This document shows positions 55,218 to 64,000 of a DNA stretch of 64,000 bases, one piece after another. The DNA is from Sordariomycetes sp. S80-01Y (taxonomy: Eukaryota > Ascomycota > Sordariomycetes): positions 1,984,001 through 2,048,000 of the forward strand of contig JAXQJY010000032.1 of the NCBI GenBank assembly GCA_037042185.1. The letters run 5' to 3'. The notes below the pieces were generated by a model, which did not search any database, was not told where the DNA came from, and saw nothing but the letters and a program-made list of their open reading frames with translations. The translations under genes were made by a program, and so were the position numbers. Every line of letters begins with the position of its first letter. Position 1 is the stretch's first letter.

Positions 55218-56939
55218 ATGAGTGCCATTCTCTCTTCCGACGATCTTAACGACTTCATCTCTCCAGGCGTCGCCTGCATCAAGCCCGTCGAGACCCTGCC
55301 CACCGCACCACCACAGGCCGATGCCAACGAGCACGAAGTCATACTCGATGGCTCTCAACCCTCAGCCCCGAATCCGAATGCGCCAGCCGAGATATCATTG
55401 ACAGACTGTCTCGCGTGCTCCGGCTGCGTCACGTCTGCGGAGGCCGTCCTAGTCAGTTTGCAGAGCCATGCTGAAGTTCTGTCAGTCCTTGACTCGGCGC
55501 CACAGTTAAGAGTCGCTGGGCCAGGTGCAGACGGCAAGTTCAGTGTTGAGGGATTGGAGAATGAGGAGGCGAAGCTTTTTGTGGCGAGCGTGAGTCCGCA
55601 GGTCAGAGCAAACCTCGCCGCGGCCTGTGGTGATAAAACAGAGAGGGAAGCTGGACGGATGCTCGAGAACCTGCTTAGCGGATCGCAAGGCGTCGCCAGC
55701 GGTGGAAAGCATAACAACGTCTTCAACTGGGTTGTTGACACAAATGTCGCCAGGAAGGCGACTTTGGTGCTTGGGGCAGACGAGGTGCTCGGGGAAGAGC
55801 GGCCAGGAGTTGCCGCGCCGGCGAATCCGATTCTAGCGTCCTCATGTCCGGGATGGGTATGCTATGCAGAGAAGACGCATCCTCACGTTCTGCCGCATAT
55901 TTCAAAGGTCAAGTCGCCACAGGCCTTAATGGGGACTTTGCTCAAGACAACCCTGAGCCGCCAGCTGGGGATTCCACCAAGTAGGATCTGGCATCTGGCC
56001 GTAATGCCTTGCTTCGACAAGAAGTTGGAGGCCAGTCGGGAGGAGCTCACAGATGAGGTGTGGCAAGGCTCAGGGCTGCCTGGACGAGGAGTTCGGGATG
56101 TCGATTGTGTCATCACGAGCAAGGAGATTCTTATGCTCGCAGAGTCGAGAAACTTGAACTTCTTCGATATCCCACCAACTCCGCCCCAAAGTTCGACACC
56201 GTTCCCAGACTCGAGGCTGCGGGAGTTTCTGTTTCCTCGGAAGACGGCAGGCAACACGCCCACGACTGCAGGATCATCCGGGGGGCACCTATACCATATC
56301 CTCCAAAGCAAGGCCGCGAAGATTCCCGGCTCGGAAATCCACATCAACCGCGGGCGCAATGCAGATGTGGTCGAGTACTCGATCTCCGCAAATGGAGAGG
56401 TGGTGTTCAAGGCTGCCCGATACTACGGTTTCCGCAACATCCAAAACCTCGTTCGAAGGCTCAAGCCTGCGCGCCCCTCCCGGATGCCGGGTGGCAAGCC
56501 ATTCGGCAGTGCTCGAAGACCAACCGGGAAGTCGTCTTCCATCGAGTACGGCTATGTCGAGGTAATGGCATGCCCCGGTGGCTGCACTAACGGCGGTGGG
56601 CAAATCAAGGTCGATGATCCTGTCATCCTCGAACGCAAGAATTTCGAAGGCAAACCAGGTCCCCAAGAGCAGAAGGATTGGCTTGCGGAAGTCGACGAGG
56701 CATACTTTTCAAGCGAAGAATCCGAGGCTGCAGATGAGAAGCCAGCAGGAGATGTGATTAGCGGCATCTCCCACTCATACATCCATGATACCCTTGCATA
56801 CTGGGCGGAGTCGACGAACATTGGCTTGGATAGACTAGCATTCACGACTTATCGTGAGGTGATTAGCGACGTCGGCAAGGACACCACCGACACAGAGAAG
56901 GTGGTCCAGCTTGCCGGCAAGATCGGAGGCGGGTGGTAG
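55218..56939 (+). CDS. nar1: Cytosolic Fe-S cluster assembly factor NAR1
   Basis: Iron-only-hydrogenase-like protein of the CIA pathway that passes Fe-S clusters to cytosolic and nuclear targets. Single exon, 573 aa. N-terminal cluster ligands are Cys20 and the CLACSGC group (Cys64, 67, 70). The hydrogenase-like core has SSCPGWVCYAEK, HISKVKSPQALMG, VMPCFDKKLEA, DCVITSKE and the last cysteines in EVMACPGGCTNGGGQ. The C-terminus ends GGGW; a C-terminal Trp is the targeting signal recognised by the CIA machinery, as in several CIA clients and factors. It is convergent with the next gene, with only 19 bases between stops. Confidence 0.96.
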   Translation: MSAILSSDDLNDFISPGVACIKPVETLPTAPPQADANEHEVILDGSQPSAPNPNAPAEISLTDCLACSGCVTSAEAVLVSLQSHAEVLSVLDSAPQLRVAGPGADGKFSVEGLENEEAKLFVASVSPQVRANLAAACGDKTEREAGRMLENLLSGSQGVASGGKHNNVFNWVVDTNVARKATLVLGADEVLGEERPGVAAPANPILASSCPGWVCYAEKTHPHVLPHISKVKSPQALMGTLLKTTLSRQLGIPPSRIWHLAVMPCFDKKLEASREELTDEVWQGSGLPGRGVRDVDCVITSKEILMLAESRNLNFFDIPPTPPQSSTPFPDSRLREFLFPRKTAGNTPTTAGSSGGHLYHILQSKAAKIPGSEIHINRGRNADVVEYSISANGEVVFKAARYYGFRNIQNLVRRLKPARPSRMPGGKPFGSARRPTGKSSSIEYGYVEVMACPGGCTNGGGQIKVDDPVILERKNFEGKPGPQEQKDWLAEVDEAYFSSEESEAADEKPAGDVISGISHSYIHDTLAYWAESTNIGLDRLAFTTYREVISDVGKDTTDTEKVVQLAGKIGGGW

Positions 56940-56958
56940 AAACCACAAGATAGATTTA

Positions 56959-57820
56959 TCAAGTATCCTTCGCGCCACGTCGCGCGAAGCCAAAACCTCC
57001 TCTCCCACTGCCATCTGGCCCTTTTGGCGCGCGGATAGGTGCTTGCTCGTTCCGCGGGGTTGATCCTCGAGGTGATGCTTCGCCATCTGTTCTTCGTCCC
57101 TCCTTGGCCGCGTAGTTCGGGTCGTAGAGCTCCTTCGCCGAATTTTGGTTGTTTTGCCGTCTGTTCTCGACTCGCCGAGCGTCGTTATGTCCTCTGTGTT
57201 GCCCGCCCCGGCCGCGTCCTCGCCCTCTAGCTGTGGTCTGTCCATCTCGCGGCGGCGTCGTCGTTCCGCCAGGAGAGCTCGCGCCCGAACTCGGCGCGCT
57301 CTCGCCAAAGATCTTAGCTCGGGCCTCCTCATACCTCCTCTGCTTCTCCTCACGCTCCTTCTTCTGCCGCGCCCTGATCTCGTCTGGACTTGGCTCCATA
57401 TTCTTGCCCTTTCCCTCGTCATCGTCGTCTTCGAGACCGAGCTGCGACATCCCGGTGGTGGGGTCCCGCTTGGCGATCATGGGTTTGCGGGAGAGGACCT
57501 TGACTTGGGGCTTGAATGACGTCTGGAGAGGGACGGTGTTGTTTGCTTCGAGATAGTGGAAGGTTTCCTTCTGGGTGTCGCTGAGCAAGGAGTCAGCGAT
57601 TGGGCTTCTAGGCTTGGAGTGGCCGAAGCCGGGAGGGGCAAGGAAAGACGGACGCTGATTCCCAAAGCTTGCGATTCGATTCTACATGACGAGCTAGGCG
57701 CTCTGCTTTTGTCGACGGTGCGGGCTCGGGGGCCGGGGGCTCTGGGTCGTTTGGGAGGCTGTCGACCTGAGCTTCCCAGTCGTCGTCCCAGGCGTCGGGA
57801 ACCGCGCTCTTTTTCGGCAT
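56959..57820 (-). CDS. SUZ-domain-like RNA-associated protein
   Basis: Exon 1 is 57820-57654 and exon 2 is 57580-56959; the 73-nt intron (GTCCGT...CTGAC...CTCAG) rebuilds NRKLWESADTQKETFHYLE. Total 262 aa. It begins MPKKSAVPDAWDDDWE. Then come KVLSRKPMIAKRD, an acidic run, and the charged helix EIRARQKKEREEKQRRYEEARAKIFG, which matches the SUZ RNA-binding motif. After this, RGRGRGRGG and ENRRQNNQ form RG/N-rich disordered sequence. Probably an mRNA-binding regulator in the cytoplasm. The GTCCGT donor is unusual but is needed for the conserved join. Confidence 0.85.
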
Positions 57821-58225
57821 ATTTGGTGATGTTGCGGATAATTGCAGCGAGCGTTCTGCCAAATAGGAGGTATGTTTCAATTCACCGTCCAAGGAAGGGG
57901 GGGACTAAGACGACGCAGGAAACATGTAAAGTTGTTCGGAGGGGCAGAATTTCCCGGACGTAACTCCAAGATGCCTTTAGTTCGGTTCAAGTGGAAAGCT
58001 CACCTGCCCCTGCGCCCGGCACTGACTGGTGCTGAAGCCTTGGGCCGACGCCCCACCAGCAACCTAACTGGTAGTACCAGTGCTGTACTAGTCCAGGTTC
58101 AACTCACCCTCATCCGGATCGACATCATCTCAGAAGCTCCTTAATCCAAGCGAACCGGCACTTCCCATCTCAGGCCAGACTCTAAGAACGTTTCTGCTCT
58201 CTCCAGAGACTACCCGGACAGCAGC
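57821..58225. other. Intergenic region between divergent genes
   Basis: No gene recognised. Confidence 0.5.
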
Positions 58226-58530
58226 ATGGCAAGCTCGTCCCGAGACGTCACCATGGCCGAGCACCGCATATTGGAAGATTCGAAACGCTCAATGGACAAG
58301 GAAGCAGCCGAAAACTTCAGATCGAGGCTCACGCACCAATGGTTCGACCCTAGTAAGACCTTTCCGTCCTGTGTAGAAGACGCATTGCTGACTCAGGTTA
58401 CACAGAGCGATACCCCGATCCTCTCGCCAGGGGCACCTCGAAGCCTACATCCTCGACGCCTGGTGTGACCGGCGATATGGAGCAGAAGTGGCTCGATGCT
58501 ATCACGGCTGTGAAGGCGCATCGTCATTAA
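58226..58530 (+). CDS. Small conserved-looking hypothetical protein
   Basis: Two exons (58226-58352, 58406-58530) give 83 aa. It reads MASSSRDVTMAEHRIL..., with RSRLTHQWFDP joined across a 53-nt intron (GTAAGA, GCTGAC, CACAG) to KRYPDPLARGTSKP. It ends GDMEQKWLDAITAVKAHRH. The intron has textbook signals and the spliced frame is longer than the unspliced one, which argues for a real gene. An alternative acceptor nine bases upstream (ACTCAG) also keeps the frame but is too close to the branch site. No signal peptide, membrane span or cysteine. Function unknown. Confidence 0.6.
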
Positions 58531-60659
58531 ACCCTGCCCTTTGAAGCCCGCGAGGCAGACATGGTGTCCAGGGCCCAGAAGGGTGGTCTTGTATCTTTCT
58601 AGGAGGGTGAACTTTTCGCGTCCAAGCCAGAGCTTGTGGGGAGCTCATGGTGGAATTCATGGAGACTAAAGAAGAGACCACCTAAAGCCGTCTGGAAAAG
58701 GCGGGAGTGGTGAAGGGCGATCAAGCAGAGGATTAAGCAGAACCTCGCTCCGAGGCTTGTTCTTCCGCGGGCGTTGAGCTCCGCAATGTCCAGCTGTGGA
58801 TTGTTGAACATGGACTACCTTGCGGTGTCACAAAAGCATCTCGAAGATAAGATCTTTCCGGAGTTTGAGCATCATTTTCCGACGAAAGACTACTCAACGT
58901 CGAAGGACCGCGTTGGCTATCCCACCCACACTGTACCCTCTCAGGGCACCACGGCGAACATATTCACCACAGCACGGTGACTCTCACGGGCGGGCGGATG
59001 AGAAGTTCATAGCGCTATATGGCAGCAATTTGACAGTTTTACTCCTGGTTGGCTATCGCGAATTCTGTTACTTGAGCTGTCGTGAAGCGGGTTCAGTATG
59101 AAGTATAAGCAAGTTCAGGCTAGCCTCGACAGCGGGCTGCTTCAGCCCTCGAGCTTATCAGCTAGAGCTGGTCTGAGAGGACTTGGCAGATGCCGAGGGT
59201 AGGGAATTTGGGAAACGAGCATTCGTTTCCGGCCAACAGACCGGGGACAGAAATCACGATGGTTCTCCAAGCTGAGGTACCTTGGTCCAACTTCCAAACT
59301 GACGAATGCGGGGCAGCTTCGCAAGCCCCTCATTCTGGTGAACGTAAAGGGTGTAGATTCCCGAGTTGGACACTGGGAAACGTCCTCTTTGACGCGAGCA
59401 AAGAGCGGACTTCCTAGCGAACATACGGGACAGTAGTAGCTCTGGCAGGAACTTTGCTTCTGCAGACTCATCATAACTACATGAGGCTTATCTCTCGACT
59501 GGAAAGCATTGGCATTGTTGAGACATGTTACCCCCAACCCCGCACAGCGAGGTGCCACTGGCAGTGCCACTGTGGTGATGGACCCTTACGTGGACCCCAC
59601 TTTGATGAATTCGCAAGTTACCTTGGGTTGTCCGTTTAGCTTCAGAGCTGCAGCGCCGTCCATTCCTGGAGCTCTTGGGCGTGCTTGTCTCGACGGCACA
59701 GAGATTTTGAAACTCTCGTGCTCCCAGAAAAAGAGGAGAAACAAGCGAAGCAAAGGTGAGGCTTACCTGCAGTTGTCCATGCTTATTACCGCAGCCAGCT
59801 CGCACTCAACCACCGCAGAGCAACGGCAAGCCGGAAACATGCACCCCCGTTACGTGGTTGACTCGTGTCAGACAAACAGCGGATAAGGTTGGACGGTTTC
59901 TAAGCGGAGGGTGCACCTTGCAATATTGGCAGAGTCCAAGCGGCGTGCTAATGCCGTGGAGGAGCTCGACCAGCGAGAGCACTGTGCGAGAGTCCGAATG
60001 TGTTGATGAAGAAGAGATCACCCAGCAAAGGCACCCATGCGCAGCCGTATGTTCTAGGTGAAACATGACGGGCTGACTCCATAGGTTCGAATCTCGATAA
60101 GGATGATGTGAGGATGGTATGCCTTGATTTCCCTGTTAGTGCAGCGTTGCTGGACCGCAACAAGGTAGTGGATGACGAGATACTGTACCTCAGGCTGCAC
60201 TGTCCAGTCGGTGGCAGTCTCGTTAGTACCTCAGTCTGTAGTACCGTCTGTACAAAATGCCCCACGCCCCTCGCGGCCCCGTTTGGCTCGAGCCGGCCGG
60301 CCAAACCTTGACCAAGCCTGAGCTCAGCTCGACTCACTTGATTGAAATCCGCCCCAATCTCTGACCCCGATGACGACGTCCAGTTCTCCCTCCTTTCATC
60401 AACAGACAGGATTCAATCATCTTCATAGTACCCATCGTATTAAATCGACCGCTTCGCAACCCGCCCGCAACTCGGCATCGACTAGCACCAGCGGCACGGG
60501 CACTCCGCATACGCGACCCAGGCTTGGTCTTTATTTGAGGCGAGGAGCGTAATAGCAGCAGCTTCATCTGTGCACGGCCAACCGCTGTCTGCGTTTACCT
60601 CGATACGCGCCAAACGCCACCGCACCAAACGTTCTCGATTTGATCTGCCCTCCTCGAAA
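58531..60659. other. 2.1-kb region with no recognised gene
   Basis: Short frames only; none forms a convincing spliced gene. A 60-codon Ser/Thr-rich ORF at 60370-60552 ends just before the next gene's leader, with nothing in it to support it. A tRNA-like T-loop at about 60083 lacks the rest of a tRNA. Confidence 0.45.
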
Positions 60660-61083
60660 ATGTCGGGCAGTGAAGGCGCCCACGCGAATGCGGGTGGCTA
60701 TGATCTCCTTCGAAGAGCTACACAAGCCATGATGTCAAAGTATGTGAGAGCTCGGTTTCCTTATGTCACAAACTCCTCCACCCTTTTCCCCCTTCATCTT
60801 CCCTTCTTCTGCCCTGAAACCGCCCGCACGGACCCTCCTCGGTACCAGAACTGGATTGGCATCTGGTTACACGTACGGCTTGTCCGCGGGCGTCATCACA
60901 AAGCAATCAGAGATCTCGGAACCAATTTCGCGGCCTTTTGGGGAGCCCGGATACCGCAGGCATCATCATCAATCTCCCGCCTTTGCTCCGGACCGGTCTT
61001 ATTTGATCAAATGGAGTGCGTCGCCCGTTGTGCTGCTTTGGAAGGACAAGAGATCTGAGATCGTCGACGAGTCAGCATCTTGA
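60660..61083 (+). CDS. Small hypothetical protein (spliced, tentative)
   Basis: Exons 60660-60739 and 60849-61083 give 104 aa: MSGSEGAHANAGGYDLLRRATQAMMSK joined to TGLASGYTYGLSAGVITKQSE, with the tail RPFGEPGYRRHHHQ and SYLIKWSASPVV. The start context is GAAA-ATG. The intron (109 nt) has donor GTATGT and acceptor ACCAG; the branch site is poor. The Gly-rich, short hydrophobic stretch after the splice resembles one pass of a small mitochondrial or membrane protein, which is a guess. A GTGCGT at 61016 could start another intron, so the 3' end is uncertain. Confidence 0.42.
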
Positions 61084-61989
61084 TCTGGCTAGCTGCGGCA
61101 GAGACCGTTCTAGCACCTTCGACTTTGGGCAGCTCCCAAGGCGACTTCGCAGGCGAAGGAGTTCGAGTCCCTCAATCTCGACGAACGAAATGTTACCGCA
61201 CGGATCGCACATGTCAAATGAAGCTCGCCTCGCCATCGCCTCGTCTGGCCGGCAGTTCGAGACCCTGTGAATATTTGCACGTGGAACCGTCCGAAGATCG
61301 GGCAGAGGGGCTGTCTTCTCTCCATTTCTAGCTTCGGAACCTGACTCGATCCCACTGAGACTGCATCGGAGCGTGCGAGGCATCGACACACACACACACA
61401 CACCAGGTATGGTCAAAATTTTGCTCGGCTCGACGACCGACTTGGTGTATTCGCATGCTTTGCCTGTTTGTGGCTCTTCGCCGAGAGGCAAACCACGCCG
61501 GATCAGAAACCCCAAGGCCCGGCTTTGGGCATCCAAGTGAAGCTTTTATGACTCCACTTTCCCACATGGCAGCGCCGAGTCCATCAAAATCCAATCTTCC
61601 TGGAAGGGAATCAGGACCTGGGACTACCTTGACTCACCGGGTCCGGGTCTACAGCACAGCCAGTCGGTAAACGTAACCGTACCTGGCGGGGATGGCTCAA
61701 CGCTGTCCTGTCCAAGTCACGCTTATTTCGCCGCCGCCGTCTCTGCCGCACTAGGACTTGACGAGGAAGCTTGATTCCGTTATATTCTCGCATCACGACT
61801 TTTCATTCAACGGATCCCAACCAAAGCCCCTCAAAAAGCCCTTCTTGGCAGCCGTCATGAACTAGTGTTCCAGTTCCCACTCTTTCACTTGCACCATCCG
61901 AATCCGCTTCGCATCCGCATCCGCACCCTTCCCCGCGCCTCTCGTGGCCACTGCTTCTCTTTCATAATATTAATACCTGCTCCTTCGCA
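61084..61989. other. Upstream region of the SCH9 gene
   Basis: Contains an (AC)9 microsatellite and pyrimidine-rich stretches near 61870-61980. No gene recognised. Probably promoter and a long 5' leader of the kinase gene. Confidence 0.5.
61386..61403. repeat. (AC)9 microsatellite
   Basis: Nine perfect AC units in the upstream region of the kinase gene. Confidence 0.9.
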
Positions 61990-64000
61990 ATGCCGGGTGT
62001 TGACCGTCGTTCTAGGACCGCAACTGACGAGGATGGCGGCGACCAGATTGGCTACGAAACACCCAGATCTGGTGTAGCCACGCCCCAACCCGACCCCCAG
62101 GATAAACGTCTTCCAGGGATCATGAGTTATTTCGGCCAGGTTCGTCACGATCCTCCTCCTGCTACCAGCACCGAGTCCACCGAAATGCCTCCTTCTGTTT
62201 CTGTTACTTTTCCCTCATCTTTTTCCTCGCTGCGAGCGCCGCTCGAGGGTGCTCTGCCTTCTGTCGATAGCGACAGCTCAGGCCCGGGGACATGCGGCTC
62301 TGACTCTGCGTCATCCGCCGATGTGCGGTCGAAGCTCGCCGCCGACAAGGCGCCATCCCGTGGGCAGTGCTCGGCTGGCGAAGATCGTTTTTCTCGAGAA
62401 GACTCCTCGATTTCTCGCCAGAGCGCTGCGCAGAAGAGCATCAGCCCTACTCACCCCTACCCTACCCCGCCCGCCTCTCTTCCTTCCTCCTCTGAAGGTC
62501 TGCCGTATCACAAGCACCGCAGCGGAACGCGCTCCGGTCCCGCGCCTTCGAGTTCGAGCTCAACCATCCCTCCTACCTCTTCCACCACCAACCCCTCTGT
62601 GCCCGACTCGTTGATGGCGCCCTCGAAAGTGTCCGAGGGCTCATCGCAGAGCTGCCCTGACCACCAGACCAACCCTCACCCCGAGCCTCCTGCACAAGCT
62701 CCCCACTCTATTCCCTCCCAGCTGTCCGACCCCACAGATTCCCAAGCTTCTGGCAAATGGTTCACGTTCGACGGGATCAAGGAGCTAACTCGAGGCGTCT
62801 TCAAGAGCGGGCCGCCGACTCCCACCAGAGCGCTTTCTGCGGCTCAGCCGTCACACCAAGAAAGCAAGGGCTCGCACAGCGGTTCGAGTAACGATGGAGC
62901 CGAGAAGAGCGGGACGCAAACGCCGAGGGGCTCAGCTACAGGGGCTCAGGCGCCGGTACCCAAGGGCAGATTAACTATCAAGATACCCGAGGCGCGAGGT
63001 CTTAAAAAGAGTCGGGATCCGTATGTTGTGGTTGTTTTCCAGCGGAGTGAGCTGATCTCTGGCGGGCCGAGGGCGCTCGAGGGAGAGGAAGACGATCATT
63101 TGAGTGTTGGTACGCCGGGCATGGGTGGCGTTGCCATTCAACGTCAAGGCAGCGACTCTGGTCGACCACCGGTATCGATCCCCATGCGCAGCCGGCAGAG
63201 CAGCAACACGAGCGCTACCGAGCCGAAACCGCTGAGAAATCGATCTGCGCGAACCTCGTTTACGAACCCAAAGTGGGATGCCGAGGCACTCTTGTGAGTA
63301 CCATGTTTGTTGGGGATGCAAAGATCTGTGCTGATGGCCCTCTAGTGACGTCGTGGACTCGGACATGCTCGTGGATATTTCCGTATACAACCACTCGGCG
63401 ACTGGCGAAGAGTTCTTGGGCCATGTCAGCTTCCAAGCTTCCAAAGAACCCGACGAGCTGGTCAAGGGGTGGTACGCCTTACAAGGAAACGCCGATACGA
63501 TGATCGAGGACGCGCCGACTGGAGAAATATATGTGGAGGCTTCGTACCAAGGGTCCGAGAAGAAGCATTTCGGCCCCAGTGACTTTGAGATCCTAAAGCT
63601 CATTGGCAAGGGTACTTTCGGCCAAGTCTACCAAGTACGGAAGAAGGACACGAAGCGTATATACGCCATGAAGGTACTCCAGAAGAAGGTCATTGTGCAG
63701 AAGAAAGAGGTGGCACACACGGTGGGGGAACGAAATATCCTCGTGCGGACTGCTCTGGCAGATTCGCCATTCATTGTTGGCCTGAAATTCTCCTTCCAAA
63801 CGCCATCAGAGCTGTACCTGGTTACAGACTACATGTCAGGCGGAGAGCTTTTCTGGCACTTGCAGAAGGAAGGGCGGTTCGACGAGAGGCGGGCAAAGTT
63901 CTACATCGCAGAGCTGATCCTGGCTATCCAGCACCTACACAACAGCGACATCGTGTACCGTGATCTGAAGCCAGAGAACATTCTGCTCGACGCCAACGGT
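61990..64000 (+). CDS. sch9: AGC kinase SCH9 (partial, runs off the window)
   Basis: S6K/Akt-like kinase downstream of TORC1 that links nutrients to growth and ageing. Exon 1 is 61990-63293 and exon 2 starts at 63346 after a 52-nt intron. The first 320 residues are Ser/Pro/Thr-rich and disordered, including KWFTFDGIKELTRGVF. A C2 domain follows (GRLTIKIPEARGLKKSRDPYVVV to VSFQASKEPDELVKGWYAL), as in Sch9. The kinase domain begins FEILKLIGKGTFGQVYQV, with the VAIK-type Lys in YAMKVL, the hinge around YLVTDYMSGGELFWHL and the catalytic loop YRDLKPENILL at the window edge. The activation loop, turn and hydrophobic motifs lie beyond 64000. Confidence 0.95.

Noticed and set aside
60075-60105. T-loop-like GGTTCGAATCTCG, possible tRNA
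   Set aside because: No acceptor stem partner, D arm or anticodon arm can be drawn in the 90 bases upstream.

Overview
The window comes from a filamentous ascomycete nuclear genome, most likely a Sordariomycete. The genes have short introns, mostly 45-110 nt, with GT..CTRAC..YAG signals. Many products are typical of Pezizomycotina: a CFEM protein, a Pil1/Lsp1 paralogue, a PsuG-PfkB fusion, and a Sec20 ending in RDEL. Exon joins were worked out by eye from splice signals and reading frame. I recognised no transposon, provirus or CRISPR array.

Layout. 1-3.8 kb: no gene recognised. 3.9-16.6 kb: PP2A methylesterase (ppe1), a CFEM GPI protein, ribulose-phosphate 3-epimerase, OST1, a His-rich microprotein, a Pil1/Lsp1-family eisosome protein, inorganic pyrophosphatase, and mitochondrial ribosomal protein mL53 divergent from SEC20. 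16.7-30.4 kb: MDE1, a short-chain dehydrogenase, a GPI protein, calnexin, methylmalonate-semialdehyde dehydrogenase, an intron-containing tRNA-Gly(TCC), an F-box protein, and a membrane-linked SDR. 31.5-39.4 kb: a conserved fungal protein of unknown function, the bifunctional pseudouridine-degrading enzyme, UTP18, and two tandem members of a small fungal family, one of them damaged. 41.6-44.5 kb: two long ORFs in one frame separated by a single stop. 45.4-57.8 kb: SLD5, a FAR-17a/AIG1-like membrane protein, a WD40-cyclophilin (cyp15/PPWD1 type), DAHP synthase, a C2H2 zinc-finger protein, a small membrane protein, NAR1 and a SUZ-domain-like protein. 58.2-64 kb: two small hypothetical genes and the 5' part of the SCH9 AGC kinase, which runs off the window.

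Most of the window is housekeeping: phosphatase regulation, the pentose phosphate pathway, ER N-glycosylation and folding (OST1, calnexin, SEC20), methionine salvage, valine/nucleoside catabolism, ribosome biogenesis, replication, Fe-S assembly and nutrient signalling. I see no biosynthetic cluster. The least ordinary spots are the stop-separated ORF pair (41.6-44.5 kb), the exon-derived tandem repeat inside the mL53 intron (15.0 kb), the decayed/intact paralogue pair (38.1-39.4 kb), the long in-frame 5' extension of the pyrophosphatase (13.0-13.5 kb) and the His-rich microprotein (10.4 kb).
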